Assembly: GCF_001700505.1 (NCBI RefSeq)
Contig: NZ_MAPV01000037.1
Span: 1-64,000, forward strand
Reading direction: 5' to 3'
Source of the DNA: Streptomyces mutomycini
GTDB taxonomy: Bacteria > Actinomycetota > Actinomycetes > Streptomycetales > Streptomycetaceae
Length of the DNA: 64,000 bases
The notes beneath the pieces were generated by a model that had not been told where the DNA came from, searched no databases, and worked only from the letters and a program-made list of their open reading frames with translations. A program made the translations under genes and the position numbers. Each line of letters starts with the position of its first letter. The stretch's first letter is position 1. Below, piece by piece: positions 1 to 8,644 of this stretch.

Positions 1-2
1 CC

Positions 3-1340
3 CCGAGCTCCCCGCCACCGAGCCCCCCCGCTCCGGCCCCGGACGCGTCGGTCCCCTCGGGTCATACCAGCGGTCACGGAACCTCGTCGGCCCGACACTC
101 TCCGTCCTCTTCACACGACCACCGGGCAAGGGCCACCGCCTGGGCGGGGGCGCGCGCTCTGGCCGAGCGTCTCGGCCGTGCCGCTCCCCTCGCCGCCCAC
201 CGGCTCCCTCTCGACCGGGCTCTCGGGCATGTCCTGTCCGAGGCCGTTGTCGCGCTCACTGATCTGCCGTCGTTCGACACCTCGGCGATGGACGGCTGGG
301 CCGTCGCGGGGCCGGGCCCCTGGAGCGTGCGGGAGGGCGAAGGGCTGCTCGCCGGACGCGGAGCGGCAGAGCCGCTCCCGGACGGGCAGGCCCTCCGGAT
401 CGCCACCGGCGCACGTCTTCCGGCGGACGCCACTGCCGTCATCCGCAGCGAGCATGCACACTGCGACGAGGCCAAGGGGCTGCTGCACGCCACCCGCGAA
501 GTCGTCCCTGGCCAGGACATCCGGCCCCGGGGGCAGGAATGCAGGTCCGGTGACGAGCTCCTTCCCGTCGGAACCGTGGTGACCCCGCCGGTTCTCGGCC
601 TGGCGGCTGCCGCGGGTTACGACGCCCTTGTAGCCGTACCCCGACCCCGTGTGGACGTCTTCGTCCTCGGTGACGAGCTACTCACCGCGGGGCTCCCGCG
701 GGACGGGCTGATCCGGGACGCGCTCGGCCCCATGCTGGCCCCTTGGCTCCGCTCTTTGGGGGCCGAGGTCGCCGAGCCCAGGCGCCTCGACGATGACGCC
801 GAGGCGCTTCGTCATGCTCTCGTCTCGTCCGATGCCGATCTGATCCTCACCACGGGCGGGACAGCGTCCGGCCCGGTGGACCACGTCCACCCGGTCCTGG
901 CCGACATCGGGGCCGAGCTACTGGTCGACGGAGTGGCTGTGCGTCCTGGCCATCCGATGCTGCTGGCGCGGCTCGCAGAGGGCGGCCCTTGCCTGGTGGG
1001 CCTGCCCGGCAACCCCCTCGCCGCGGTGTCCGGGCTGCTGACGCTGGCCGAGCCTCTGCTCCGGGCAATCGCAGGCAGGTCCGCTCCGGACCGCTACAGC
1101 GCACCCGTCCACGAAGAGGTGCACGGGCACCCGCATGACACCCGGCTGATCCCTGTGGTCCATCGCGACGAAAGCGTCGTGGCCCTCCATTACAACGGCC
1201 CCGCCATGCTCCGGGGGATCGCCGCCGCGGACGGGCTGGCCGTGGTGCCGCCCGGCGGGGTACGGTCCGGCACCGAGGTGGAGATCCTCGATCTACCGTG
1301 GGCCTCGGCGTCGCCGTGGACGGAAGGGTGTTTCACGTGA
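3..1340 (+). CDS. moeA: molybdopterin molybdenumtransferase, 5' end cut by window edge
   Basis: This enzyme inserts molybdate into adenylylated molybdopterin, the last step of molybdenum cofactor synthesis, in the cytoplasm. The frame is open from base 3 with no ATG or GTG before 288. The conserved MoeA N-terminal motif FDTSAMDGWAV straddles that ATG (288 encodes the M of SAMDG), so 288 is not the start and the real start lies left of the window. The MoCF-binding part reads TTGGTASGPVDH and later LPGNPLAAVSG, the two signature loops. The C-terminal domain IV ends at base 1340. The stop overlaps the next gene's GTG as GTGA, which suggests coupled translation with the potassium channel. Family membership is clear; the N-terminal length is unknown. 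Confidence 0.9.
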   Translation, partial: PSSPPPSPPAPAPDASVPSGHTSGHGTSSARHSPSSSHDHRARATAWAGARALAERLGRAAPLAAHRLPLDRALGHVLSEAVVALTDLPSFDTSAMDGWAVAGPGPWSVREGEGLLAGRGAAEPLPDGQALRIATGARLPADATAVIRSEHAHCDEAKGLLHATREVVPGQDIRPRGQECRSGDELLPVGTVVTPPVLGLAAAAGYDALVAVPRPRVDVFVLGDELLTAGLPRDGLIRDALGPMLAPWLRSLGAEVAEPRRLDDDAEALRHALVSSDADLILTTGGTASGPVDHVHPVLADIGAELLVDGVAVRPGHPMLLARLAEGGPCLVGLPGNPLAAVSGLLTLAEPLLRAIAGRSAPDRYSAPVHEEVHGHPHDTRLIPVVHRDESVVALHYNGPAMLRGIAAADGLAVVPPGGVRSGTEVEILDLPWASASPWTEGCFT

Positions 1341-1343
1341 AAC
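1330..1343. other. parS: parS centromere site (perfect)
   Basis: The 14-bp palindrome GTTTCACGTGAAAC is the Streptomyces consensus for ParB binding. It covers the last codons of moeA and the start codon of the channel gene, so the site constrains both coding sequences. ParB bound at such sites nucleates the partition complex near oriC. The match is exact. Confidence 0.9.
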
Positions 1344-2440
1344 TTCCCGGCCACGACGCAATGGCCAGGCGCGCAGACGAACATGTCGTCCCGACCCGGG
1401 TGCTTCTGCCCCGGAGGGTGGTCGACAGGCCGCTGCGTCAGGTGGCGAAGCGACTGGCGATGGCTCTCACGGTGCTGGCCACCACGGTCTTCATCGTCTG
1501 GGCCGACCGTGACGGATACCACGACAACGCGGACGACAAGGTCGACTTCCTCGACGCCGTCTACTACGCGACAGTGACGCTGTCGACGACCGGCTACGGC
1601 GACATCGTCCCGTACAGCGACCCGGCCCGGCTCGTGAACGTGGTGCTGGTGACGCCGTTGCGCGTGCTCTTCCTGATCATCCTGGTCGGCACCACCCTTG
1701 AGGTCCTGACGGAACGGACCCGGGAGGACTTTCGCCTGAACCGTTGGAGAACCAACTTGCGTGAACACACAGTGGTCGTCGGCTTCGGCACGAAGGGCCG
1801 ATCGGCGATCCAGACGCTCTGTGCCACCGGTCTCAAGAAGGACCAGATCGTCATTGTCGATCCGGCCGGAAAGGTGATCGAAGCCGCCAACGCCGAAGGC
1901 TTCGTCGGTGTGCTGGGCGATGCGACACGCAGCGATGTGCTGTTGCGAGCCGAACTTCAGAAGGCTCGTCAGATCATCATCGCCACCCAGCGCGATGACA
2001 CCGCCGTACTGGTCGCCTTGACCGCGCGTCAGCTCAACCGGGGCGCCAAGATCGTGGCTGCTGTGCGCGAGGAGGAGAACGCGCCACTGCTCCGGCAGTC
2101 CGGCGCCGACGCCGTGATCACCAGCGCGAGCGCTGCGGGCCGTCTGCTCGGGCTGTCAGTCCTCAGTCCCAGCGCGGGCACGGTGATGGAGGATCTGATC
2201 CAGCAGGGCAGCGGGCTCGATCTGGTCGAACGGCCGGTCATAAAGGCCGAGGTGGGCAAGAGCGTCCGGGAGACCGACGACCTGGTGGTCAGTGTCCTGC
2301 GTGGCCACCGGCTTCTCGGCTACGACGACCCGGCGGCCAGTCCGCTGCAGCTGACGGACCGGCTGATCACGATCGTGCGGGCCTCTCCGCTCCACACCTC
2401 GTCGGCGAACCATCCCCAGCAGCCCAACCAGCGGCCGTAG
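1337..2440 (+). CDS. two-TM potassium channel with cytoplasmic RCK (TrkA-N) domain
   Basis: This is a predicted K+ channel of the inner membrane. After a basic N-terminus there is one membrane helix (about residues 40-58), a pore helix with the selectivity filter TTGYGD near residue 85, and a second helix (about 100-122). An RCK/TrkA-N Rossmann domain starting at VVVGFGTKG (near 140) binds nucleotide and gates the pore. A TrkA-C-like tail ends the 367-residue protein. I chose GTG 1337: GGAAGGG lies 8 bases upstream, and the codon overlaps the moeA stop (GTGA). A longer frame from 1298 would put 13 residues inside moeA and has no ribosome site. Unlike the RCK protein at 49169-51181, the filter here is intact. 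Confidence 0.88.
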   Translation: MKLPGHDAMARRADEHVVPTRVLLPRRVVDRPLRQVAKRLAMALTVLATTVFIVWADRDGYHDNADDKVDFLDAVYYATVTLSTTGYGDIVPYSDPARLVNVVLVTPLRVLFLIILVGTTLEVLTERTREDFRLNRWRTNLREHTVVVGFGTKGRSAIQTLCATGLKKDQIVIVDPAGKVIEAANAEGFVGVLGDATRSDVLLRAELQKARQIIIATQRDDTAVLVALTARQLNRGAKIVAAVREEENAPLLRQSGADAVITSASAAGRLLGLSVLSPSAGTVMEDLIQQGSGLDLVERPVIKAEVGKSVRETDDLVVSVLRGHRLLGYDDPAASPLQLTDRLITIVRASPLHTSSANHPQQPNQRP

Positions 2441-2520
2441 CGCGCAGGATCAGGGTGTGACGCCTCGGGATCCGGGCGCGACGCAGCCAGGTCCGCCCGC
2501 GTCCGGGACGCTGTACGGAG

Positions 2521-2526
2521 TAGCCT
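2521..2526 (+). promoter_or_regulatory. -10 box TAGCCT, leaderless start
   Basis: TAGCCT ends 7 bases before ATG 2534, the spacing expected when transcription begins at the start codon. No good ribosome site fits that ATG. No -35 box is evident. Confidence 0.45.
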
Positions 2527-2533
2527 CGCGGCC

Positions 2534-3520
2534 ATGCATGCGATCACGATCCCCGAACCCGGCGGCCCCGAAGCGCTCGTATGGGCCGAGGTCCCCGATC
2601 CCGTACCAGGCGAGGGCGAGGTACTCGTCGAGGTCGTGTCCAGCGCGGTCAACCGGGCCGACGTTCTGCAGCGGCAGGGTTTCTACAATCCTCCGCCCGG
2701 CGCCTCGCCCTACCCCGGCCTCGAGTGCGCGGGCCGCATCGCGGCACTCGGCCCCGGGGTGACCGGGTGGTCCGTGGGCGACGAGGTCTGCGGACTGCTC
2801 GCGGGCGGCGGATACGCGCAGAAGGTCGCCGTGCCGGCCGGGCAGCTGCTGCCCGTGCCCGACGGCGTGGACCTGACGCAGGCCGCCGCGCTGCCCGAGG
2901 TGGCGGCCACCGTCTGGTCCAACGTCTTCATGGTGGCCCACCTGCGCCCCGGTGAGACGCTTCTGGTGCACGGCGGGTCCAGCGGGATCGGCACTATGGC
3001 GATCCAGCTCGCAAAGGCAGTCGGCGCGCGCGTCGCGGTGACTGCGGGGAGTCCCGGGAAGCTGGCGCGTTGTCAGGAACTCGGCGCCGACATCCTCATC
3101 GACTACCGCGAGCAGGACTTCGTCGAGGAACTGCGCAAGGCGACGGACGGTGCGGGAGCGGATGTGATCCTCGACATCGTCGGGGCGAAGTATCTGGACC
3201 GGAACGTGCGGGCACTGGCGGTGAACGGCCGTCTCGCCATCATCGGCCTCCAGGGCGGAGCGAAGGGCGAGCTGAACCTCAGCGCCCTGCTGAGCAAGCG
3301 GGCCGCCGTCACGGCGACCTCGCTGCGCGCGCGGCCGCTCGCGGAGAAGGCCGCGATCATCGCGGCGGTACGCGAACATGTGTGGCCGCTGCTCGCCGAT
3401 GGCGTCGTCCGGCCCGTCGTGGACCGCACGGTGCCGATGGCGGAGGCAGCGGAGGCACACCGGCTGATGGAGTCCAGCAGCCACGTCGGCAAGATCCTCC
3501 TCGCGGCGCCGGCGGTCTGA
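2534..3520 (+). CDS. NAD(P)H:quinone oxidoreductase, MDR family
   Basis: This 328-residue zinc-free medium-chain dehydrogenase resembles Qor/TP53I3-type quinone reductases, which use NADPH. The N-terminal GroES-like domain carries NRADVLQRQGFYNPPPG, typical of the quinone reductase branch. The cofactor domain has the nucleotide loop VHGGSSGIGTMAIQLAK near residue 145, and ILDIVGAKYLDRN follows. No catalytic zinc cysteines are seen. The gene runs toward bpa, and a strong hairpin at 3614-3658 separates the two. The natural substrate is unknown. Confidence 0.85.
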   Translation: MHAITIPEPGGPEALVWAEVPDPVPGEGEVLVEVVSSAVNRADVLQRQGFYNPPPGASPYPGLECAGRIAALGPGVTGWSVGDEVCGLLAGGGYAQKVAVPAGQLLPVPDGVDLTQAAALPEVAATVWSNVFMVAHLRPGETLLVHGGSSGIGTMAIQLAKAVGARVAVTAGSPGKLARCQELGADILIDYREQDFVEELRKATDGAGADVILDIVGAKYLDRNVRALAVNGRLAIIGLQGGAKGELNLSALLSKRAAVTATSLRARPLAEKAAIIAAVREHVWPLLADGVVRPVVDRTVPMAEAAEAHRLMESSSHVGKILLAAPAV

Positions 3521-3613
3521 CCGGCGCAGGCCTGACCGGCGCACGCCTGACGTCGAACGGCCCGAGGCGCGGAAACGCGACGCACCACGACGCCCACCAC
3601 AGGCTGGCAAACG

Positions 3614-3658
3614 CCGGGGCCCGGCACACATCGCGACATCGCGAGTGCCGGGCCCCGG
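3614..3658. terminator. bidirectional hairpin between qor-like gene and bpa
   Basis: Fourteen-base arms (3614-3627 and 3645-3658) pair perfectly, and the intervening TCGCGACATCGCGA can form a second short helix inside. It sits between convergent genes. Confidence 0.7.
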
Positions 3659-3687
3659 TGCGTACCGCGGTCGGTGGAGGACTGGTG

Positions 3688-4254
3688 CTACAGATAAGGG
3701 CCGGAGCGTGCCGGACCGTGCGGATCGACGCCGCCTTCCTCGTCCTCATGCCCGACACCCGGAGGAAGGGCACGGCGCATGGACTCCAGTTGCGCACGGG
3801 CCGCCATCTGCTGGGCGAACAGTGCCGTCTGAATACCGTGGAAGAGCCCCTCCAGCCACCCGACCAGCTGGGCCTGCGCGATCCGCAGCTCGGCTTCGGA
3901 AGGAACGGACTCCTCGGTGAACGGCAGCGAGAGGCGTTCCAGCTCCTCCACGAGCTCCGGCGCCAGACCGTCCTCGAGCTCCTTCACCGAGCTCGCGTGG
4001 ATCTCCTTCAGCCTGACCCGGCTCGCCTCGTCGAGAGGAGCCGCCCTGACCTCCTCCAGAAGCTGCTTGATCATGCTGCCGATGCGCATGACCTTCGCGG
4101 GCTGCTCGACCATCTCCGTCACCGGTACCTCGCGCGACTCGTCGTCACCGCCACCGCCGCCGATGGCCATTCCGTCCTGCCCCACCACGAGGACTTGGGG
4201 GTGCTCCTGCGACCGTTCATTCCTCGGCATCTCCATGACGCCATTGTCTCGCAC
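3688..4254 (-). CDS. bpa: bacterial proteasome activator Bpa (DUF2587)
   Basis: Bpa forms a ring that docks on the 20S proteasome and opens its gate without ATP, feeding partly unfolded proteins to degradation. The 188-residue protein has an unstructured start (PRNERSQEH..., GGGGGDDES) and a four-helix bundle with the family signature EMVEQPAKVMRIGSMIKQLL near residue 45. Its mobile tail ends SGPYL. The M. tuberculosis protein (Rv3780) ends GQYL, a variant of the HbYX docking motif, so the GPYL end fits docking. GTG 4254 has GAGG 5 bases upstream; ATG at 4236 and ATG at 4230 are alternatives with poorer spacing. No proteasome core gene is in the window. Confidence 0.9.
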   Translation of the reverse strand: MRDNGVMEMPRNERSQEHPQVLVVGQDGMAIGGGGGDDESREVPVTEMVEQPAKVMRIGSMIKQLLEEVRAAPLDEASRVRLKEIHASSVKELEDGLAPELVEELERLSLPFTEESVPSEAELRIAQAQLVGWLEGLFHGIQTALFAQQMAARAQLESMRRALPPGVGHEDEEGGVDPHGPARSGPYL

Positions 4255-4445
4255 ACAGACCTCGCACCATGGTGGTGCCCCCGGAAATGGATGATCACCC
4301 TCTTCCAGGGTGCCGGGGCACAGAGGGCGCCGGGACCCCTATGGCGCTGAGGCATCTATGACACTGAGGCACCTATGGCACCGAGGCGACCGAGGGTGCC
4401 GGCACCGAGGGCGTCGGCGCATCGAGCCATCCGCAGCGGGCAGGG

Positions 4446-4946
4446 TCAGTTCGCGCGGCGCATGCGGAACGCCAGGAACGCCAGCCCCAGCCCGACCAGT
4501 GCGATTCCGCTGCCCAGCGACACGTCTCGCACATGCGGCAGGGCGGGCTCGTCCAGTGCCTGCCGCTGCCGTGGCGACTCACCCGGCTGCGGGAACGCCT
4601 CGGGCGGCGGTGTGAACGCGGGTACGTCCACGGGGTCCGGATCCGGTGGCATCTCGTCCGCCGTGGCCTCGGAGTCCGCGGTCTCCATGGGAGAGAGCGA
4701 CCGCCCGGGCCGAGCCCTGCCCTCCCCGGCCTGTCGGCCGGCCAGAGGCGGCTCCTCGGCGGAGGAGCTCACGGTGGGAGAAGGGGAGCCCGAGGGCTTC
4801 GCCGGTGCCAGGTGCCCCGGGCCGGCGGACGCCGTCGGTCCGTTGTCCCCGTATGCCCAGGCGGTGGGGCCGAGTGCCACGCAGACCACCGTCACCAGGC
4901 AGGCGACGCACCGTGACGACCGCGAAGCCGGGAGTCCTGGGGGCAT
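4446..4946 (-). CDS. secreted Pro-rich protein with C-terminal membrane anchor
   Basis: I do not recognise a family for this 166-residue protein. It has a signal peptide (basic SRSSRC, hydrophobic VACLVTVVCVALGPTAWA, cleavage near residue 31), then a low-complexity Pro/Ser/Glu-rich stretch. It ends with one membrane helix (GSGIALVGLGLAFLAFRM) and a basic RRAN tail that would stay inside the cell. This is the layout of a surface-exposed, tail-anchored protein without an LPXTG sortase motif. It lies between bpa and a PASTA kinase on the same strand. No function can be assigned. Confidence 0.6.
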   Translation of the reverse strand: MPPGLPASRSSRCVACLVTVVCVALGPTAWAYGDNGPTASAGPGHLAPAKPSGSPSPTVSSSAEEPPLAGRQAGEGRARPGRSLSPMETADSEATADEMPPDPDPVDVPAFTPPPEAFPQPGESPRQRQALDEPALPHVRDVSLGSGIALVGLGLAFLAFRMRRAN

Positions 4947-5073
4947 GAGATCAGCGTCACATGCCTTGATGTCTCCAGCATCCCGGAGACGCCCGTAAGC
5001 CGCATCTCACCCGCGGGCCGGAACAGCCCGGCCGAAGGCGGCGGGAGCGGACGGTGGAGAAGGGAAGGGCCGG

Positions 5074-6705
5074 TCAGGCCGGGTCCCCCGTAGCGATCCG
5101 CAGTTCGAAGTGCGCGCCCCGCTCCGGCACGGCCGTGCCCGTGGTCGGGAACTGGTCGGTGACCTGGTCCTCGGCGTAGGTGTTGCCCTCCACCTCGATG
5201 ACCTTGACCGTCCAGCCGGCCGCGTCCGCACAGGACCTTGCGGAGATGATGTCCTTGTAGACGAAGTTCGGGGCCTGGACCTTCGCCGGGTCGTTCGAGT
5301 CCTCGGTGGCGTCGGTGCAGTCCTCCTCGTCCATCGTCCGGTTCCGCTCCGGGGGCTTGTGCTCCCCGGCGGCGGTGGACTCGCTGGAACTCGGGTCGCC
5401 GCCCTTGGCGTTCTCCGATTCGCCGCCCATGTTCAGGTAGGCGACCAGGCCGCCGATCGCGACCAGGGCGACCACGATCGACCCCAGGACGACCGGCATG
5501 TTGCGCTTGGATCCGCTGCTGCCGCCGGAGCCGGTCGCCGTCTGCGGCGACATGGCGTGCGGGGGCGGGGAATGCTGTCCCAGGTGCGCCGGAGTCCCGT
5601 AAGGCTGAGCCGCCTGCGGGTAGCCGTAGCCCGGCGTGGGAGCGGGGGTCGGAACGCCGTAAGGACCCGGCTGGTGCTGCGGGTGGGTTTGCGGCTGGTA
5701 CGGCGTCTGCACGCCCTGCGGCGGCGCGGTGGCCTGGTCGACGGGCGGGAAGACCGCCGAGCCGACGCCCGAGCCGCTGTTCGCCGGGGTGACGCCGCCG
5801 ATGATCGCGGGGGCGCCCGCGGGGCCGTTCGCGCTCAGCACGCGCGCGACCTCGTCCTGCATCGCCGCGGCGCTCGGGAAGCGCTCGTTCGGGTTCTTCT
5901 TCAGCGCGCGGGCGACCAGGGCGTCCATCGCGGGGGTGACCGACCGGTTGATGCTCGACGGGGCGACCGGCTCCTCCTGCACATGCGCGTAAGCGATGGC
6001 GAGCGGGGAGTCCGCATCGAACGGGATGCGCCCCGTGAGCAGCTGGAAGAGCATGATGCCGACCGAGTAGAGGTCGGAGCGCGCGTCGACGCCGCGGCCG
6101 AGCGCCTGCTCGGGGGAGAGGTACTGAGGGGTGCCGACGACCATTCCGGTCTGCGTCATCGACGTGACGCCCGACTGCATGGCCCGGGCGATACCGAAGT
6201 CCATCACCTTGACGACGCCGCGCTTGGTCATCATGACGTTGCCGGGCTTGATGTCGCGGTGGACGAGGCCCATCTCGTGGCTGGTCTCCAGGGCGGCCAG
6301 CACATCGGCCGTCACCTTGAGCGCCTTGTCGGCGGGCATCGCGCCGTACTGCTGGATGTCCGACTGGAGCACGGAGCCGAGGGGCTGCCCCTCGACGTAC
6401 TCCATGACGATGTACGGCATCAGTGCGCCGCCGAGCTCGTCCTCGCCCGTGTCGAACACCGAGACGATGTTGGTGTGCTGCAGCTTGGCGACGGCCTGCG
6501 CCTCGCGCCGGAACCGCTCGCGGAAGGACTGCTCGCGCCCCAGTTCCGTGTGCAGCGTCTTGATGGCGACCTGCCGGTCCAGTGCGGAGTCGTACGCGAG
6601 GTAGACGGACGCCATGCCGCCCTCGCCGAGAAGATCGCGCAGCTGGTAGCGGCCGCCGGCCACGGAACCGCCCGCGTAGCGCCCCTGTGCGCCGTCGTGG
6701 CTCAT
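5074..6705 (-). CDS. PknB-type Ser/Thr protein kinase with one PASTA domain
   Basis: This transmembrane signalling kinase has its kinase domain inside the cell and its sensor outside. Catalytic features are the glycine loop LGEGGMASVY (near residue 22), the lysine in VAIKTL, the catalytic loop VHRDIKPGNV (near 140), DFG in VMDFGIAR, and GTPQYLSPEQA in the activation segment. A Gln/Pro/Tyr-rich linker leads to one helix (VVLGSIVVALVAIGGLVAYL). The extracellular end is a single PASTA repeat (about the last 65 residues), the module that binds peptidoglycan fragments in PknB/Stk kinases. ATG 6705 has GAGGGGG about 9 bases upstream; the longer frame to 6816 adds unrelated Arg-rich sequence. The gene is divergent from a second kinase at 7000. 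Confidence 0.92.
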   Translation of the reverse strand: MSHDGAQGRYAGGSVAGGRYQLRDLLGEGGMASVYLAYDSALDRQVAIKTLHTELGREQSFRERFRREAQAVAKLQHTNIVSVFDTGEDELGGALMPYIVMEYVEGQPLGSVLQSDIQQYGAMPADKALKVTADVLAALETSHEMGLVHRDIKPGNVMMTKRGVVKVMDFGIARAMQSGVTSMTQTGMVVGTPQYLSPEQALGRGVDARSDLYSVGIMLFQLLTGRIPFDADSPLAIAYAHVQEEPVAPSSINRSVTPAMDALVARALKKNPNERFPSAAAMQDEVARVLSANGPAGAPAIIGGVTPANSGSGVGSAVFPPVDQATAPPQGVQTPYQPQTHPQHQPGPYGVPTPAPTPGYGYPQAAQPYGTPAHLGQHSPPPHAMSPQTATGSGGSSGSKRNMPVVLGSIVVALVAIGGLVAYLNMGGESENAKGGDPSSSESTAAGEHKPPERNRTMDEEDCTDATEDSNDPAKVQAPNFVYKDIISARSCADAAGWTVKVIEVEGNTYAEDQVTDQFPTTGTAVPERGAHFELRIATGDPA

Positions 6706-6999
6706 GACTTGCATCCCCCTCGGCGCCCGACGGACGCGATCATCCCTGTTACCGGCCAAGTCTGCCCGAGGGGTACGACACGTCAAGCCGGGTGCCCGTT
6801 CCGTGACCCTACGCACAAGAAGCGTCTCGGAAGCGTTACAGGAAGCGCATGGAATTTGCGCGGACGGCGCGCGAGCCGATTGGATGGCCCGTCACTCTGA
6901 AAACGGGTGGGTGGCACAGAGGCTGTAGCGTGACGTGGCAATGCAGCAAAGCACCGTGAGAACCCGCGGACGCGCGGACAGAAACGACGGCGAGGACTG

Positions 7000-8607
7000 A
7001 TGGCACCCGATTCCGAAGCAAACGGCGGCGGAGTTTCGGATGGCACCGACTCCTGGGGTGTCGGCGGTGTGGTCGGAGACGGCCGTTACCGCATGACCCA
7101 CCGGCTCGGCCGCGGCGGCATGGCCGAGGTCTACGCCGCGGAGGACGTCCGTCTGGGACGCACGGTGGCAGTGAAGCTGCTCCGTTCCGACCTCGCCGAG
7201 GACCCGGTCTCCAAGGCCCGCTTCACGCGTGAGGCGCAGTCGGTCGCGGGGCTCAACCACCACGCGATCGTCGCCGTGTACGACTCCGGCGAGGACGTCG
7301 TGGGCGGGGCGACCGTGCCCTACATCGTCATGGAGCTCGTCGAGGGCAACACCATCCGTGACCTGCTGCTTCAGGCCGAGGCCCCGCCGCCCGAGCAGGC
7401 ACTGATCATCGTGTCGGGGGTCCTGGAAGCCCTGGCGTACTCCCACCAGCACGGCATCGTGCACCGTGACATCAAGCCGGCGAACGTGATCATCACGCAC
7501 TCCGGCGCGGTCAAGGTGATGGACTTCGGTATCGCCCGCGCGCTGCACGGCGCCCAGTCGACGATGACCCAGACCGGCATGGTCATGGGCACGCCGCAGT
7601 ACCTCTCCCCCGAGCAGGCGCTCGGCAAGGCGGTCGACCACCGCTCCGACCTGTACGCCACCGGCTGTCTGCTCTACGAGCTGCTGGCTCTGCGGCCCCC
7701 GTTCACGGGCGAGACCCCGCTCTCCGTCGTCTATCAGCACGTCCAGGACATGCCGGTCCCGCCCTCCCAGACCGAAGGCTCGGTCCCGCCGGAGCTGGAC
7801 GGGCTCGTCATGCGCTCCCTCGCGAAGGATCCGGACGACCGGTTCCAGAGCGCCGAGGAGATGCGCGGCCTCGTCCAGTACAGCCTGCAGATGCTTCAGG
7901 TCCAGGGCGGTCACACGGGCACGTGGAACACCGGCCCGGTCAACGCGAACGACGGCGGTCACACCGCTGCGATGAACATGGGCGGCAGTACGGCGGCCAT
8001 GGGGCGCCCGATGCACGGGGACACCTCGCAGGGCCCGATCCTGCCTCCCATGAACCCCGACGACGGGGCGTACGCCGGCGGTCATCACAACGGCGGTGGC
8101 CGCGGCAAGATGTGGCTGTTCGTCCTGCTCGCGCTGATCGCGATCGGTGCGGGTGTCGCCTTCGCGCTCCAGGCGGCCGGCGGTGGCGACACCAAGAAGC
8201 CCCCGGCCAAGCCCTCCACCTCGTCCTCCCCGTCGTCGACCCCGTCCTCTTCGGAGCCGACGGACGAGGAGACTGAGGAGACGGAGGAGACGGACGACTC
8301 CACCGGCGGCCAGTCGTGGCCCACCGAGGAGCCCACGTACACGCCGTCGGACGAACCGACCGAGCCGACGGAGGAGCCCTCGGAGACGCCCTCGTCGCCG
8401 GACCCGGCCACGGGCGGAACGTCCGACGGCGGTACGACGACGGACGGCGGCACCGGTGACGACGGTGGGACCACCGACGGCGGCACCGACGAGGGCACCA
8501 CCGGCGACGACTCGGGAGGGACGACGGACGGATCCACGGCCGGCGGCACCCCGGCGGGCACCGCGGCAGGCGCCGCCGCGGGTGCCACGGGCACGACCAC
8601 CGGGTAG
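7000..8607 (+). CDS. transmembrane Ser/Thr protein kinase with acidic Thr/Gly extracellular tail
   Basis: This 535-residue Hanks-type kinase has glycine loop LGRGGMAEVY, VAVKLL, VHRDIKPANV, VMDFGIAR and GTPQYLSPEQA. One helix (MWLFVLLALIAIGAGVAFAL, near residue 370) spans the membrane. The outer part has no PASTA or other recognisable sensor domain. It is a low-complexity tail of Ser/Pro, then Glu/Thr (TEETEETDDS), then Thr-Asp-Gly-Gly repeats and a final Ala/Gly run. GAGG lies 4 bases before ATG 7000. The kinase domain is very similar to the divergent neighbour at 5074-6705, which suggests an old duplication with different sensor ends. Confidence 0.92.
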   Translation: MAPDSEANGGGVSDGTDSWGVGGVVGDGRYRMTHRLGRGGMAEVYAAEDVRLGRTVAVKLLRSDLAEDPVSKARFTREAQSVAGLNHHAIVAVYDSGEDVVGGATVPYIVMELVEGNTIRDLLLQAEAPPPEQALIIVSGVLEALAYSHQHGIVHRDIKPANVIITHSGAVKVMDFGIARALHGAQSTMTQTGMVMGTPQYLSPEQALGKAVDHRSDLYATGCLLYELLALRPPFTGETPLSVVYQHVQDMPVPPSQTEGSVPPELDGLVMRSLAKDPDDRFQSAEEMRGLVQYSLQMLQVQGGHTGTWNTGPVNANDGGHTAAMNMGGSTAAMGRPMHGDTSQGPILPPMNPDDGAYAGGHHNGGGRGKMWLFVLLALIAIGAGVAFALQAAGGGDTKKPPAKPSTSSSPSSTPSSSEPTDEETEETEETDDSTGGQSWPTEEPTYTPSDEPTEPTEEPSETPSSPDPATGGTSDGGTTTDGGTGDDGGTTDGGTDEGTTGDDSGGTTDGSTAGGTPAGTAAGAAAGATGTTTG

Positions 8608-8644
8608 TGACGCCGGGCGCCGCGGGCAGTGGGGGCGGAGGCCC

